DNA of 64,000 nucleotides from Sandaracinaceae bacterium (GTDB lineage: Bacteria > Myxococcota_A > Polyangia > Polyangiales > Sandaracinaceae), in contig JAVJQK010000102.1 of the NCBI GenBank assembly GCA_040218145.1, forward strand, positions 42,424-106,423, given 5' to 3'. Every line of letters starts with the position of its first letter. The first letter of the stretch is position 1. The notes beneath the pieces are model-generated. The model was not told where the DNA came from, searched no databases, and saw only the letters and a list, made by a program, of their open reading frames with translations. Positions 54,986 through 64,000 of this stretch are shown piece by piece. The position numbers were made by a program, and so were the translations under genes.

Positions 54986-55870
54986 CTACTCGCAGGACTC
55001 GGCGACCTGGAACGTGTGCGTGGTGTCGTTGAAGGGCCCCGGGACGAGGTTGCCCTCGGCGTCGAGGAGCTGGAGCTGCAGGGTGTGTTCGAGGACCGGG
55101 AGGTTCTCGAGGTAGTGCGGGACCCAGCTGGTGATGTCGCCTTCGATCGCGCGGTCGAGGCTGTAGTGGACGCGGTGGCCTTCGGCGCTCAGCTCGGCGT
55201 GGCTCACGTAGAAGTCGAGCAGGATGCGCTCGCCCGCGGGGTAGCAGCCCTTGGGCCGGCTGTAGGTGAGCATGGGCGCGTCGGCGTCGAGCTCGAACCC
55301 GTCGGTCTGGCTGCGGTAGTGGAACGTCACCATGGCGAACGCGCCATCCTCCTTGACCGATTCGTGATGCCCGCGGCTCGGGAACACGCGCACCACGTGG
55401 GTGCCCTCGCTCAGCTCGTGGCCGAGGTGCTCCTGGACGAGCGCGTTCAGGTCGAGCGGCTCGCTGACGTCGCGGATCGCGATGTACGGCTCGTCGTCCA
55501 CGATGACGTGCACGTGCTGGCCGGGGGCCGGGGCGAGCTCCCAGCCCGTGACCCGGAGGCGCAGCGAGACGTTCCCGCGGCGGATGGTGGTCCCGTTGCG
55601 GGGCGCGAGGATGCGCACGCTCGGCGCGTCACCCTCGATCGGCGTGCGCTCGCCGGCGACGACCTGGATGGGTGGAGGCGGGGGCTCGGAGTCCTCCTCC
55701 GCCGTCTCCTCTCCGCCCTCGGAGGCCTCGGGCAGCCCGATGTCGTCTGCCGACCGATCGATCACCGACGGGTTCGGCATGTCGGGCTGCTGGTCCGTCC
55801 CGCCGCACGCCGGCAGCGCCAGCAGGGAGAGGGTCGCGAATGAAAGCGAAACGTGACGAAGCGCGCGCAT
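54986..55870 (-). CDS. Lipoprotein, hypothetical with beta-sandwich-like domain
   Basis: The 294-residue protein has a lipoprotein signal (SLSFATLSLLALPAC), an acidic Pro-rich linker (EETAEEDSEPPPPPIQ) and a C-terminal region of beta strands with PSVRILAPRNGTTIRRGNVSLRLRVTGWEL, QHVHVIVDDEPY, EGTHVVRVFPSRG and RVHYSLDRAIEGD. This pattern is common in myxobacterial surface lipoproteins of Ig-like fold, with a His-rich stretch (HVHVIVDDE). The ribosome binding site CCGCGAGGAGGACTG is clear. The gene upstream region is the hairpin repeat array. Function unknown. Confidence 0.7.
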   Translation of the reverse strand: MRALRHVSLSFATLSLLALPACGGTDQQPDMPNPSVIDRSADDIGLPEASEGGEETAEEDSEPPPPPIQVVAGERTPIEGDAPSVRILAPRNGTTIRRGNVSLRLRVTGWELAPAPGQHVHVIVDDEPYIAIRDVSEPLDLNALVQEHLGHELSEGTHVVRVFPSRGHHESVKEDGAFAMVTFHYRSQTDGFELDADAPMLTYSRPKGCYPAGERILLDFYVSHAELSAEGHRVHYSLDRAIEGDITSWVPHYLENLPVLEHTLQLQLLDAEGNLVPGPFNDTTHTFQVAESCE

Positions 55871-55942
55871 CAGTCCTCCTCGCGGGCCGGGCCCGCGCCG
55901 CGCGAGGCTATGCGAGCCCCCCCCGAACATTCAAGTGGAGTC

Positions 55943-56573
55943 TCTTGTTGGAGGGTCTGAACGCAGACCCTCCCCCCATGGGGCGGAGCGCCCATGGGGC
56001 CCCCCTCCGACCTACGGCGCGTCGCGCGCTCCGCGCGCTTGGGCGCCGACCCCAGCGGCGGGGCGCTGGGGCCCCCGCGGCTCGCGCTTTCGCTTCGCGA
56101 AAGCTGGCCGCCGTTTCTTGTTGGAGGGTCTGAACGCAGACCCTCCCCCCATGGGGCGGAGCGCCCATGGGACCCCCCTCCGACCTACGGCGCGTCGCGC
56201 GCTCCGCGCGCTTTGGCGCCGACCCCAGCGGCGGGGCGCTGGGGCCCCCGCGGCTCGCGCTTCGCTCCGCGAAGCTGGCCGGCGTTTCTTGTTGGAGGGT
56301 CTGAACGCAGACCCTCCCCCCATGGGGCGGAGCGCCCATGGGGCCCCCCTCCGACCTACGGCGCGTCGCGCGCTCCGCGCGCTTTGGCGCCGACCCCAGC
56401 GGCGGGGCGCTGGGGCCCCCGCGGCTCGCGCTTCGCTCCGCGAAGCTGGCCGCCTGTTCGTTGTCGTTGGCGCCGACCCCAGCGGCGGGGCGCTGGGGCC
56501 CCCGCGGCTCGCGCTTCGCTCCGCGAAGCTGGCCGCCTTTGCTTGTCGGAGGGTCTGAACGCTGACCCTCGGC
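55943..56573. repeat. Tandem array of 171-173-bp hairpin units
   Basis: Three full units (55943-56115, 56116-56286, 56287-56457) are followed by a unit with an internal deletion (56458-56539) and a 5' remnant (56540-56573). Each full unit holds at least five potential hairpins, starting with GGAGGGTCTG-AACG-CAGACCCTCC (55950-55973) and ending with a GCTTTCGC-type stem (56086-56104 in unit 1; 56259-56275 and 56430-56446 in units 2 and 3; 56513-56529 in the deleted unit). Open frames on both strands code only repeats. The whole gap 55871-56575 contains this array and no gene. Confidence 0.92.
56076..56112. repeat. 37-nt hairpin element, exact copy of 18321-18357
   Basis: This part of unit 1 of the array equals the element downstream of infB at all 37 positions, including the 8-bp stem. 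Units 2, 3 and the deleted unit have a shortened 7-bp form. Confidence 0.85.
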
Positions 56574-56575
56574 TG

Positions 56576-57397
56576 TCAGAGGAAGAAGTCGGGGATGAGG
56601 GGGGCGTCGGGGTCGACGGCGTACTGGTCGAAGTCGGTCACGCCGGCCTCCTTCAGGACATCGTCGTCGATGTAGAAGTTGCCCGTGGCCTCGCTGGAGG
56701 GGCGGGTGAGCACCTCGTGCGCGGCGTCGGCCATGATCTCGGGCTTGCGGCTGCCCTTCATGGCCTCTTCACCGCCCAGTAGGTTCTGCACGGCCGCGGT
56801 GGCCACGGCCGTGCGGGGCCAGAGCGCGTTGACCGCGATCTTCTTGCTCCGCAGCTCTTCGTGCATGCCCAGCACGCACATGCTCATGCCGAACTTCGCC
56901 ATCGTGTAGGCGACGTGCGGGGCGAACCACCTCGTCTCCATGTTCAGCGGCGGCGAGATGTTGAGGATGTGCGCGTTGTCGGACTTCTCGAGGTGCGGGA
57001 TCGCCGCCTGCGAGCACACGTAGGTGCCGCGCGTGTTCACGCCGTGCATGAGGTCGAAGCGCTTCATCGGCGTCTCGAGCGTGCCGGCGAGGAAGATCGC
57101 GCTCGCGTTGTTCACGAGCACGTCGAGGCCGCCGAAGGTCTCGACCGTCTTGGCGATCGCGGCCTGAACCTGATCCTCGAAGCGGATGTCGACCTGGAGC
57201 GGCAGCGCCTTGCCGCCGGCCTCCTCGATCTCCTTCGCCGCGGTGTGGATGGTGCCCGGGAGGCGGGGGTGCGGCTCCACCGTCTTCGCCGCGATGGCGA
57301 CGTTCGCGCCGTCCCTCGCCGCGCGGATCGCGATCGCCTTGCCGATGCCGCGGCTGGCGCCGGTGATGAAGAGGGTCTTGCCTTTCAGAGTCGCCAT
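56576..57397 (-). CDS. SDR-family oxidoreductase, HSDL2-like
   Basis: The 273-residue enzyme has the classical SDR features: TGASRGIGKAIA cofactor loop near the N-terminus, NNASAIF, the catalytic Ser/Tyr/Lys group in NISPPLNMETRWFAPHVAYTMAKFG and the C-terminal VDPDAPLIPDFFL. The close match in wording is to hydroxysteroid dehydrogenase-like protein 2 (HSDL2) type enzymes, minus the SCP2 domain. Cofactor NAD(P) is expected; the substrate is unknown and likely a hydroxyacyl or steroid-like compound. It ends 3 nt after the repeat array and lies 28 nt downstream of the isoaspartyl peptidase gene on the same strand. Confidence 0.9.
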   Translation of the reverse strand: MATLKGKTLFITGASRGIGKAIAIRAARDGANVAIAAKTVEPHPRLPGTIHTAAKEIEEAGGKALPLQVDIRFEDQVQAAIAKTVETFGGLDVLVNNASAIFLAGTLETPMKRFDLMHGVNTRGTYVCSQAAIPHLEKSDNAHILNISPPLNMETRWFAPHVAYTMAKFGMSMCVLGMHEELRSKKIAVNALWPRTAVATAAVQNLLGGEEAMKGSRKPEIMADAAHEVLTRPSSEATGNFYIDDDVLKEAGVTDFDQYAVDPDAPLIPDFFL

Positions 57398-57425
57398 CGT
57401 TCGTCTCCCCGTCGAATGGTGCAGA

Positions 57426-58316
57426 TCAGAAGCCGAACTGGGTGCCTTCGCCCGCCCGGGCGAGCCCCCAGCTCATCGTCTCGGTGTTGCGCGCGTGACC
57501 GAAGTCGCCTCGAGGCCCCACCAGGATCAGGCCGCCGCGGCCGCCGATCCGCTCGCCGAAGCCCGCGATCGCGGCCTGGGCCGCCTCCTGCGCGGGCGCT
57601 CCGGACCGGACCAGCTCCGCCGCGTGTCGGGCCAGGCTGAAGCGCATGATCTGCTCGCCGATCCCCGTGGTGCTGCACGCGCCAGCCCGGTCGTCCGCCC
57701 AGGTGCCGGCCCCGACGATGGGCGTGTCGCCGACCCGCCCCGGGGTCTTGCCCACCGTGCCGCCCGTGCTCGTCGCCGCCGCGACGCGCCCGCTCGGGTC
57801 GCACGCGACCGCGCCCACCGTGCTGCCGGCCCAGCCGCGGTCGGCCTCGCCCGCGAGCACCTGCTCGAGCCGCCGCCTCGCCGCCTCGGTGATCATCGCG
57901 CCGTCCTCTGCGCGGAGGAACCCGGCGCGCTCGGCGAAGCGCGCCGCCCCGTCGCCCGCGTAGAAGGTGTGCTTGCCGTCCTCGCGCACCGCGTCCGCGA
58001 TCCGGATCGGGTTGCGGAAGGCGGGGAGGCAGGTGACCGCGCCCATGTGCAGGTGCGCGCCTTCCATCACGGACGCGTCGAGCTCGAGCGTGCCGTCCGA
58101 GGTGAGGCACGCGCCGGTCCCCGCGTTGAAGAGCGGGTCGTCCTCGAGCATCACCACCGCCGCGATCGCCGCCTCGAGCGGGTCGCCCGTCTCGAGGAGC
58201 ACCCGCAGGCCCTCGGCGGCGGCGCGCTTGCAGCCCTCGGCGTGCACCGGGCGCTTGGGGAGGGGCACGGCGCCCGCGCCGCCATGCACGAGCACCACCG
58301 GGACGACGCCGCTCAT
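57426..58316 (-). CDS. Isoaspartyl peptidase/L-asparaginase (Ntn hydrolase)
   Basis: The 296-residue protein is an IaaA/plant-type asparaginase. It self-cleaves to free the N-terminal Thr nucleophile in GSTVGAVACD (near residue 165) and shows GACLTSDGTLELDASVMEG and TSTGGTVGKTPGRVGDTPIVGAG, the canonical loop motifs. It would hydrolyse beta-aspartyl dipeptides formed by protein damage. The length fits the family proenzyme. ATGA overlap with the upstream gene shows coupling. Confidence 0.92.
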   Translation of the reverse strand: MSGVVPVVLVHGGAGAVPLPKRPVHAEGCKRAAAEGLRVLLETGDPLEAAIAAVVMLEDDPLFNAGTGACLTSDGTLELDASVMEGAHLHMGAVTCLPAFRNPIRIADAVREDGKHTFYAGDGAARFAERAGFLRAEDGAMITEAARRRLEQVLAGEADRGWAGSTVGAVACDPSGRVAAATSTGGTVGKTPGRVGDTPIVGAGTWADDRAGACSTTGIGEQIMRFSLARHAAELVRSGAPAQEAAQAAIAGFGERIGGRGGLILVGPRGDFGHARNTETMSWGLARAGEGTQFGF

Positions 58317-58747
58317 CGGGGGCGCACGCTCCGCAGGAAGCGCACCAGATCCTCCTTGGGATCGAAGCGGAGGAGCGCCCGGGCCAGCTCACGCTCGCCC
58401 GACCAGACGGTGCCGGGGAGGGTGGTGAGGCTGGCGACGGGCCGGATGGCCTCGAGCTCTTTCTCCCCGTGGAAGCGGCACTCGCGGCCCTCGTTGTCGT
58501 CGAAGCGCGCCTCGTAGACGAGCTTCCGCTGCACCGGCTTGACCTGGAGGCGGCCCCGGAAGGCGCGGTGGTCGGCGAAGCCCTGCAGATCGATCTCCCC
58601 GACGATCTCGGCCTCGGCTTGCACCAGAAAGGACCTCAGGCCGCGGACCTTCGCGTGCAGCGTGAGGGACATCGGGCGCTCCTCGCCGGGGTCGGTGAGG
58701 AGGTGGTAGCTGCCCGCGAGCATCTCCTGGAACTCGAAGCCGGCCAT
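58313..58747 (-). CDS. Conserved small protein of unknown function
   Basis: The 144-residue protein begins MAGFEFQEMLAGSYHLLTD and continues mostly as beta strands (MSLTLHAKVRGLRSFLVQAEAEIVGEID, GFADHRAFRGRLQVKPVQRKLVYEARFD). It looks like a single beta-barrel domain with a repeated F-x-E-M-x-G type opening, and weakly recalls the domain found beside GMC/cholesterol-oxidase-lipase proteins; this is uncertain. ATGA overlap links it to the isoaspartyl peptidase gene. The start ATG at 58747 follows a short leader. Function unknown. Confidence 0.55.
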   Translation of the reverse strand: MAGFEFQEMLAGSYHLLTDPGEERPMSLTLHAKVRGLRSFLVQAEAEIVGEIDLQGFADHRAFRGRLQVKPVQRKLVYEARFDDNEGRECRFHGEKELEAIRPVASLTTLPGTVWSGERELARALLRFDPKEDLVRFLRSVRPR

Positions 58748-58805
58748 GGGGACCGGGACGATAGCGCATCGCCGGGCCAGTGTGCGCGAGCCCACGAATT
58801 GCGGG

Positions 58806-58820
58806 ATCGCGGCCCGCGAT
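58806..58820. promoter_or_regulatory. Palindrome upstream of glnB
   Basis: ATCGCGG-C-CCGCGAT is a perfect 7-bp inverted repeat centred 63 nt before the glnB ATG, positioned as an operator for either glnB or the divergent gene. A second dyad, CGGTT-CGGA-AACCG, follows at 58825-58838. No matching -24/-12 sigma-54 site is present. Confidence 0.35.
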
Positions 58821-58860
58821 TAAACGGTTCGGAAACCGGCCGGAAACATGGCGCGGGTAG

Positions 58861-59214
<354 letters not shown>

Positions 59215-59283
59215 CCTCGTCGAGTCAGTTTCCATTTCAGTCGACCTGAGAGTCGAGAAGAAGAGCCAGGGAGGTTCGCACCC

Positions 59284-60705
<1,422 letters not shown>

Positions 60706-60726
60706 TCGCACGTCCAGGCAGACGGC

Positions 60727-60762
60727 GAGGCCGGTGGGGAGACCCGCCGGCCTCTTTCGTTT
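60727..60762 (+). terminator. Intrinsic terminator of glnA
   Basis: GAGGCCGGTGGG (60727-60738) pairs with CCCGCCGGCCTC (60743-60754), 12 bp with one wobble and a GAGA loop, followed by TTTCGTTT. Confidence 0.85.
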
Positions 60763-60801
60763 GGCGGCCCGTCAGGAAGATCGCGTAACCGACCGATTGC
60801 A

Positions 60802-60831
60802 TTGACGAGTCGGAGGGCGCTCGGATAGCAT
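60802..60831 (+). promoter_or_regulatory. Putative psd promoter
   Basis: TTGACG (60802-60807) and TAGCAT (60826-60831) are 18 nt apart, with transcription expected near 60838 and a 124-nt leader before the psd ATG. Confidence 0.45.
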
Positions 60832-60961
60832 CCGAGGACGCCGCTCCGCCCCCCGCGACGCTCGCGGCGCGGACGCAACTCCGTGTGGGGAGGCGGGTGG
60901 GACGCGGCACCGAAAGTGCCATCATCGCCAGGGCCAATACCGCAGCGTGCCCTCCTCCCAC

Positions 60962-61858
60962 ATGCCGTCTCTCGCCACCCGCGTCGCCGCCGAAACGCTC
61001 CGCCTGCTGCCCCGAAAGCGCATCAGCCGAGGCCTCGGCTCCATTGCGTCTTTTCACGCGGCCGCGTCACTCCCCGGGGGCTCGGGGCTGCTGCGCCAGG
61101 CCATCGATCTCTACGTGAAGGCGTACGACGTCGATCTCGGCGAGGCGGAGATCCCGCCCGGCGGATTCGACAGCTTCGACGCGTTCTTCACCCGCGCGCT
61201 GCGGCCGGGCGCCCGCCCCGTCGAGGGCGGCGAGGAGATCCTGGTGAGCCCCGCCGACGGTCGCGTGGAGGACTGCGGGCCGGTCGAGCCCGGCGCGCGG
61301 GTCCACGTCAAGGGCCACGACTACTCGCTCGGCGAGCTGCTCGGGGACCCGCGGGACGGCGAGCGCTTCGAGGGCGGCACCTTCGCGGTCGTCTACCTCT
61401 CCCCGCGCGACTATCACCGCGTCCACGCGCCCGTGGCCGGCGCCGTGCACACCGTCCGGCACGTCGGAGGCACGCTCCTGCCGGTGAACCCGTTCGGCGT
61501 CGCGAGCTACCCGAACCTCTTCGCGCGCAACGAGCGCGTGGCCGTCTTCCAGCGCAGCGAGGCGTTCGGCGAGGTGGTCACCATCCTGGTCGGGGCGATC
61601 GGCGTCGGCCGGATCAGCCTCAGCTTCGACGCGAGCGTGATGACCAACGTGGGCCGCGGGCCCACCACGCTCCGGTACGCGCCCGAGCGAGCGCCCACCC
61701 TGGAGCGGGGCGGAGAGCTCGGCATGTTCCACCTCGGCTCCACCGCCATCGTCATCACCAACCCGGATCACCCCGCGGCGCTGGCGGTGCAGGCCGGCGA
61801 GATGGTGCGCATGGGGCGGCGCCTGGCGCTCGGCGACGCCGGGGGTGACGCGCGATGA
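60962..61858 (+). CDS. psd: Phosphatidylserine decarboxylase
   Basis: The enzyme makes phosphatidylethanolamine from phosphatidylserine at the membrane. The 298-residue protein has AFFTRALRPGARPVE, VSPADGRVEDCG, VYLSPRDYHRVHAPVAGAV and the autocatalytic LGST motif (near residue 258-261), where the Ser becomes the pyruvoyl group. This is the PSD type with a self-cleaved alpha chain. The ATG at 60962 is chosen; a GTG at 60947 is also possible. It overlaps the next gene by 4 nt (ATGA), coupling it to a methyltransferase. Confidence 0.9.
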   Translation: MPSLATRVAAETLRLLPRKRISRGLGSIASFHAAASLPGGSGLLRQAIDLYVKAYDVDLGEAEIPPGGFDSFDAFFTRALRPGARPVEGGEEILVSPADGRVEDCGPVEPGARVHVKGHDYSLGELLGDPRDGERFEGGTFAVVYLSPRDYHRVHAPVAGAVHTVRHVGGTLLPVNPFGVASYPNLFARNERVAVFQRSEAFGEVVTILVGAIGVGRISLSFDASVMTNVGRGPTTLRYAPERAPTLERGGELGMFHLGSTAIVITNPDHPAALAVQAGEMVRMGRRLALGDAGGDAR

Positions 61859-63852
61859 GCGAGCCCGACGAGGCCAACAAGGCGAAGCGGAGGCGCCGCC
61901 GGCGGTCGCTCCGCGTCCCGGTCGACGAGGTGCCGCGACCCACCCAGGCCGTCGCGGAGTCGGTCGAGGTGCCGCTCGAGGCCGAGGGAGGGATGACGGT
62001 CGAGATGCCCGCCTACTCCGATGACGCGAGCCCGAGCCTGGCGGGCCCGCCCACGATCGATGGAGACTCGGCGAACGAGTTCGACGAGCCCCGCACCATC
62101 GTCGAGGCCGAGGGGGCCGCGGACGACGGCGACGACGGGGCCAGCGCCTCGGTCGAGGTCGATCTCGACGCGGTGCCGGACGACGACGACGACTTCGAGG
62201 TCGGGCCCACGAGGGTTGAGCGCGTCCCGGAGATCGAGGCCCGTCGGGCGCCGACCGAAGAGGACGACGCCTCGTTCGACTCCGACGCGCCGAGCGCCCA
62301 GCCCGCGAAGGCCTCGACGCCGAGCGTGGGCGTGGTGGTGCAGCGGGTCGTCGCCGTCGTGAGCGCGCCGGGGGCGCAGGCGCCTCCCCCCGAGGAGGAC
62401 GACGACGGAGTCGTCACGTCCTGGGCGCCCACCGAGCCGGGATCGTCGGCCGCCGAAGACGTGTCGGTGGATCTGGACGAGCCGGAGATCACGGTCGACG
62501 CCGAGGATGACGCGGAGCAGGACGACGCAGGGGAGAGGGCGCTCGACGGGGAGAGCGATGCGGAGGTCGAAGAGCTCGACGTCGACCTCGACGCCGACGC
62601 GCCCGACGACGACGCCGCCCCCGAGCTCGCCGAGGACGAGCTGCTCGAGGAGGACGGCGCGGGTCGGCCGTCGAAGCCGCCGCCGCCGCCGCGGGGAGAG
62701 AAGGCGCCGCCGCCGCCGCCCGAGAAGGCGGCCGAGAAGGCGGAGCCCGCCCGGGCCGAGAAGGCCGAGGCGAAGAAGGACGCCGCCAAGGAAGGCGCGG
62801 CGAAGGCCCGCGCGCGCAAGACGCGCCGCAAGTGGTACGAGACCCTCTTCAACGACGACTACCTCCGCACCGTCCCGATCCCGCACCCGAGGACCATCGA
62901 GAAGCAGTGCGACTTCATCGAGCAGCGGTTCGGTCTCGCGAAGGGCGCGACCATCCTCGACGTCGGCTGCGGGCTGGGGCTCCACGCGGTCGAGCTGACG
63001 CGGCGCGGGTATCTGGTCGTCGGTCTCGACCTGTCGCTCCCGATGCTCTCGCGGGCGGCGGACGAGGCGCAGGAGCACGGCTTCAAGATCAACTTCCTCC
63101 ACGCCGACATGCGGGAGATGAACTTCGACGGCGCCTTCGACGCCGTCCTCTGCTGGGGCACGACCCTCGGCTACTTCGACGACGAGACCAACAAGCAAGT
63201 CATCGAGCGCCTCTATCGCGCGCTGAAGCCGCGCGGGCTGCTGCTGCTCGAGGTCGTCAACCGCGACTACGTCATCCGGACCCAGCCCAACCTCGTCTGG
63301 TTCGAGGGCGACGGCTGCGTGGTGATGGAAGAGACGCAGATGAACTACATCACCTCGCGCCTCGAGACGAAGCGCACGGTGATCCTGGACGACGGGCGTC
63401 AACGCGACAACCTGTACTCCATTCGCCTCTTCTCGCTCCACGAGCTGGGACAGGTCCTGCACCACCAGGGGTTCCGGGTGGTCGAGGTGAGCGGACGCGA
63501 GGCGCACCCGGGGGTCTTCTTCGGCGCGGACTCGCCGCAGCTCCTCATCCTCGCCGAGCGCCGTCCGCAGGGCCCGCCGACGCCGCCGGGCCGCGGCTCG
63601 TCGAGCAGCATGAAGACGGTGTCGAGCGAGGCGCCCCCGCCCCCGGGCGCGAGCGAGCCGCCGGCGTCCGAGCCTCCCGACGCCGAGACGGACCCCGAGG
63701 CAGGAGCCGCGGAGGCGGAGGAGCCCTCCGATGACGTGAGCGCCGCGCTCGCGGAGACGCTGCAGCAGTCCGAAGAGGCCGCGAGCGAGGAGCGCCTGCT
63801 CGAGCCGGAAGATCTCGACGCCGAAGAGATCGGCGACGCGGAAGACGAGTAG
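61855..63852 (+). CDS. Methyltransferase with long acidic N-terminal arm
   Basis: The 665-residue protein starts with a basic patch (KAKRRRRRRSLR) and then about 300 residues of very acidic, Pro/Ala-rich low-complexity sequence (DDDDDFEVGPTRV, EPEITVDAEDDAEQDD). A class I methyltransferase domain follows (about 322-563: ILDVGCGLGLHAVELTRRG near 366, VVGLDLSLPM, DAVLCWGTTLGYFDDE, LLLLEVVNRDYV), then an acidic C-tail. The methyltransferase type is that of small-molecule enzymes. ATGA overlap with psd suggests a role in phospholipid headgroup methylation, but this is not shown by sequence. The acidic arm is unusual for a bacterial enzyme. Confidence 0.85.
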   Translation: MSEPDEANKAKRRRRRRSLRVPVDEVPRPTQAVAESVEVPLEAEGGMTVEMPAYSDDASPSLAGPPTIDGDSANEFDEPRTIVEAEGAADDGDDGASASVEVDLDAVPDDDDDFEVGPTRVERVPEIEARRAPTEEDDASFDSDAPSAQPAKASTPSVGVVVQRVVAVVSAPGAQAPPPEEDDDGVVTSWAPTEPGSSAAEDVSVDLDEPEITVDAEDDAEQDDAGERALDGESDAEVEELDVDLDADAPDDDAAPELAEDELLEEDGAGRPSKPPPPPRGEKAPPPPPEKAAEKAEPARAEKAEAKKDAAKEGAAKARARKTRRKWYETLFNDDYLRTVPIPHPRTIEKQCDFIEQRFGLAKGATILDVGCGLGLHAVELTRRGYLVVGLDLSLPMLSRAADEAQEHGFKINFLHADMREMNFDGAFDAVLCWGTTLGYFDDETNKQVIERLYRALKPRGLLLLEVVNRDYVIRTQPNLVWFEGDGCVVMEETQMNYITSRLETKRTVILDDGRQRDNLYSIRLFSLHELGQVLHHQGFRVVEVSGREAHPGVFFGADSPQLLILAERRPQGPPTPPGRGSSSSMKTVSSEAPPPPGASEPPASEPPDAETDPEAGAAEAEEPSDDVSAALAETLQQSEEAASEERLLEPEDLDAEEIGDAEDE

Positions 63853-63857
63853 CCCGA

Positions 63858-64000
63858 CTAGCAGCGCGCGGCGAAGATGCGCGTGATGGATCGGCGAGCG
63901 CGACGTCGCGTCCAGCGCGGCGGGCCGACGACGAAATGCTTCAGCATTTCGGAGGAGCGACTGGCGCGCTGGGCGCGGCGTCCCACCGGCGAGGCGCGCG
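63858..64000 (-). CDS. Possible 3' end of a gene entering from the right
   Basis: On the minus strand a frame is open from the window edge to TAG at 63860-63858, coding about 46 residues that end SITRIFAARC. It includes MLKHFVVGPPRWTRRRARRS and keeps high G/C at third positions. It is too short to recognise and may be chance. Confidence 0.25.
   Translation of the reverse strand, partial: RASPVGRRAQRASRSSEMLKHFVVGPPRWTRRRARRSITRIFAARC
63932..63951. terminator. Hairpin near window end
   Basis: CGAAATGC (63932-63939) and GCATTTCG (63944-63951) form a perfect 8-bp stem with loop TTCA, 80 nt after the acidic methyltransferase stop. No T-tract follows. Confidence 0.35.

Noticed and set aside
55935..56782. 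Several open frames on both strands through the hairpin array
   Set aside because: They code only repeated Gly/Ala/Pro/Arg strings matching the DNA repeat, begin without ribosome binding sites and one runs antisense into the SDR gene.

Overview
The window is very GC-rich with strong G/C third-position bias and looks like the chromosome of a large-genome myxobacterium (Myxococcota; a Sandaracinus-like member of the Polyangiales is my best inference). Supporting signs are many lipoproteins with Asp-Ala-Gly-rich linkers after the lipobox, a MYXO-CTERM-like C-terminus, a FrzS/AglZ-type pseudo-receiver coiled-coil protein, DUF1552/DUF1592 proteins, Cys-rich lipoproteins, a TPAT (TatT/TatP) pair and a nusA insertion typical of the phylum. 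No phage, transposase, integrase or CRISPR array is visible, so this is core and lineage-specific chromosome rather than an island.

Layout. 1-5060: end of an extensin-like protein, enolase, then on the minus strand a receiver-like protein and a biotin-carboxylase homologue that has lost its catalytic residues, then ybeY and an HU-family gene with a clear promoter. 5150-11776: a TonB-like-anchored unknown, a lipoprotein L,D-transpeptidase, a decayed 41-bp repeat array and an orphan TatT/TatP binding-protein pair. 11840-21499: the translation cluster (YbjN-like, rimP-nusA-ylxR/L7Ae-infB-ylxP-rbfA-nrnA-truB), interrupted after infB by a 25/27-bp tandem array. 21510-26122: Cys-rich and beta-helix lipoproteins, tRNA-Cys, a basic protein and a CFA-family methyltransferase. 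26400-37578: aconitase, a stand-alone RibD deaminase domain, a DUF1592-DUF1552-SMP30 operon, a sulfotransferase and lysine 2,3-aminomutase. 37733-46000: an M15/Ig/MYXO-CTERM surface protein, a four-gene minus operon ending in a methyltransferase, tatA, PhaR, and an ECF sigma/zinc anti-sigma pair with its own promoter. 46084-54951: the FrzS-like protein, a large GT-C-like membrane protein and a GT2 enzyme, convergent with a UbiB-methyltransferase-ChbG operon. 54986-63852: a lipoprotein, a 171-173-bp hairpin repeat array, an SDR enzyme, an isoaspartyl peptidase operon, glnB-glnA, and phosphatidylserine decarboxylase translationally coupled to a methyltransferase with a long acidic arm.

Many genes are coupled by 4-nt ATGA/GTGA overlaps, so the minus-strand groups 30702-34773, 39001-42299, 51885-54951 and 57426-58747 are read as operons. 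Every intergenic region longer than 300 nt consists of repeats able to form hairpins, and one 37-nt hairpin is shared exactly by two loci 38 kb apart. The best candidates for new biology are the structure-preserving hairpin repeats, the biotin-carboxylase pseudoenzyme, the permease-less TPAT pair, the membrane-anchored RsrA-like redox switch, and the Psd-methyltransferase pair.
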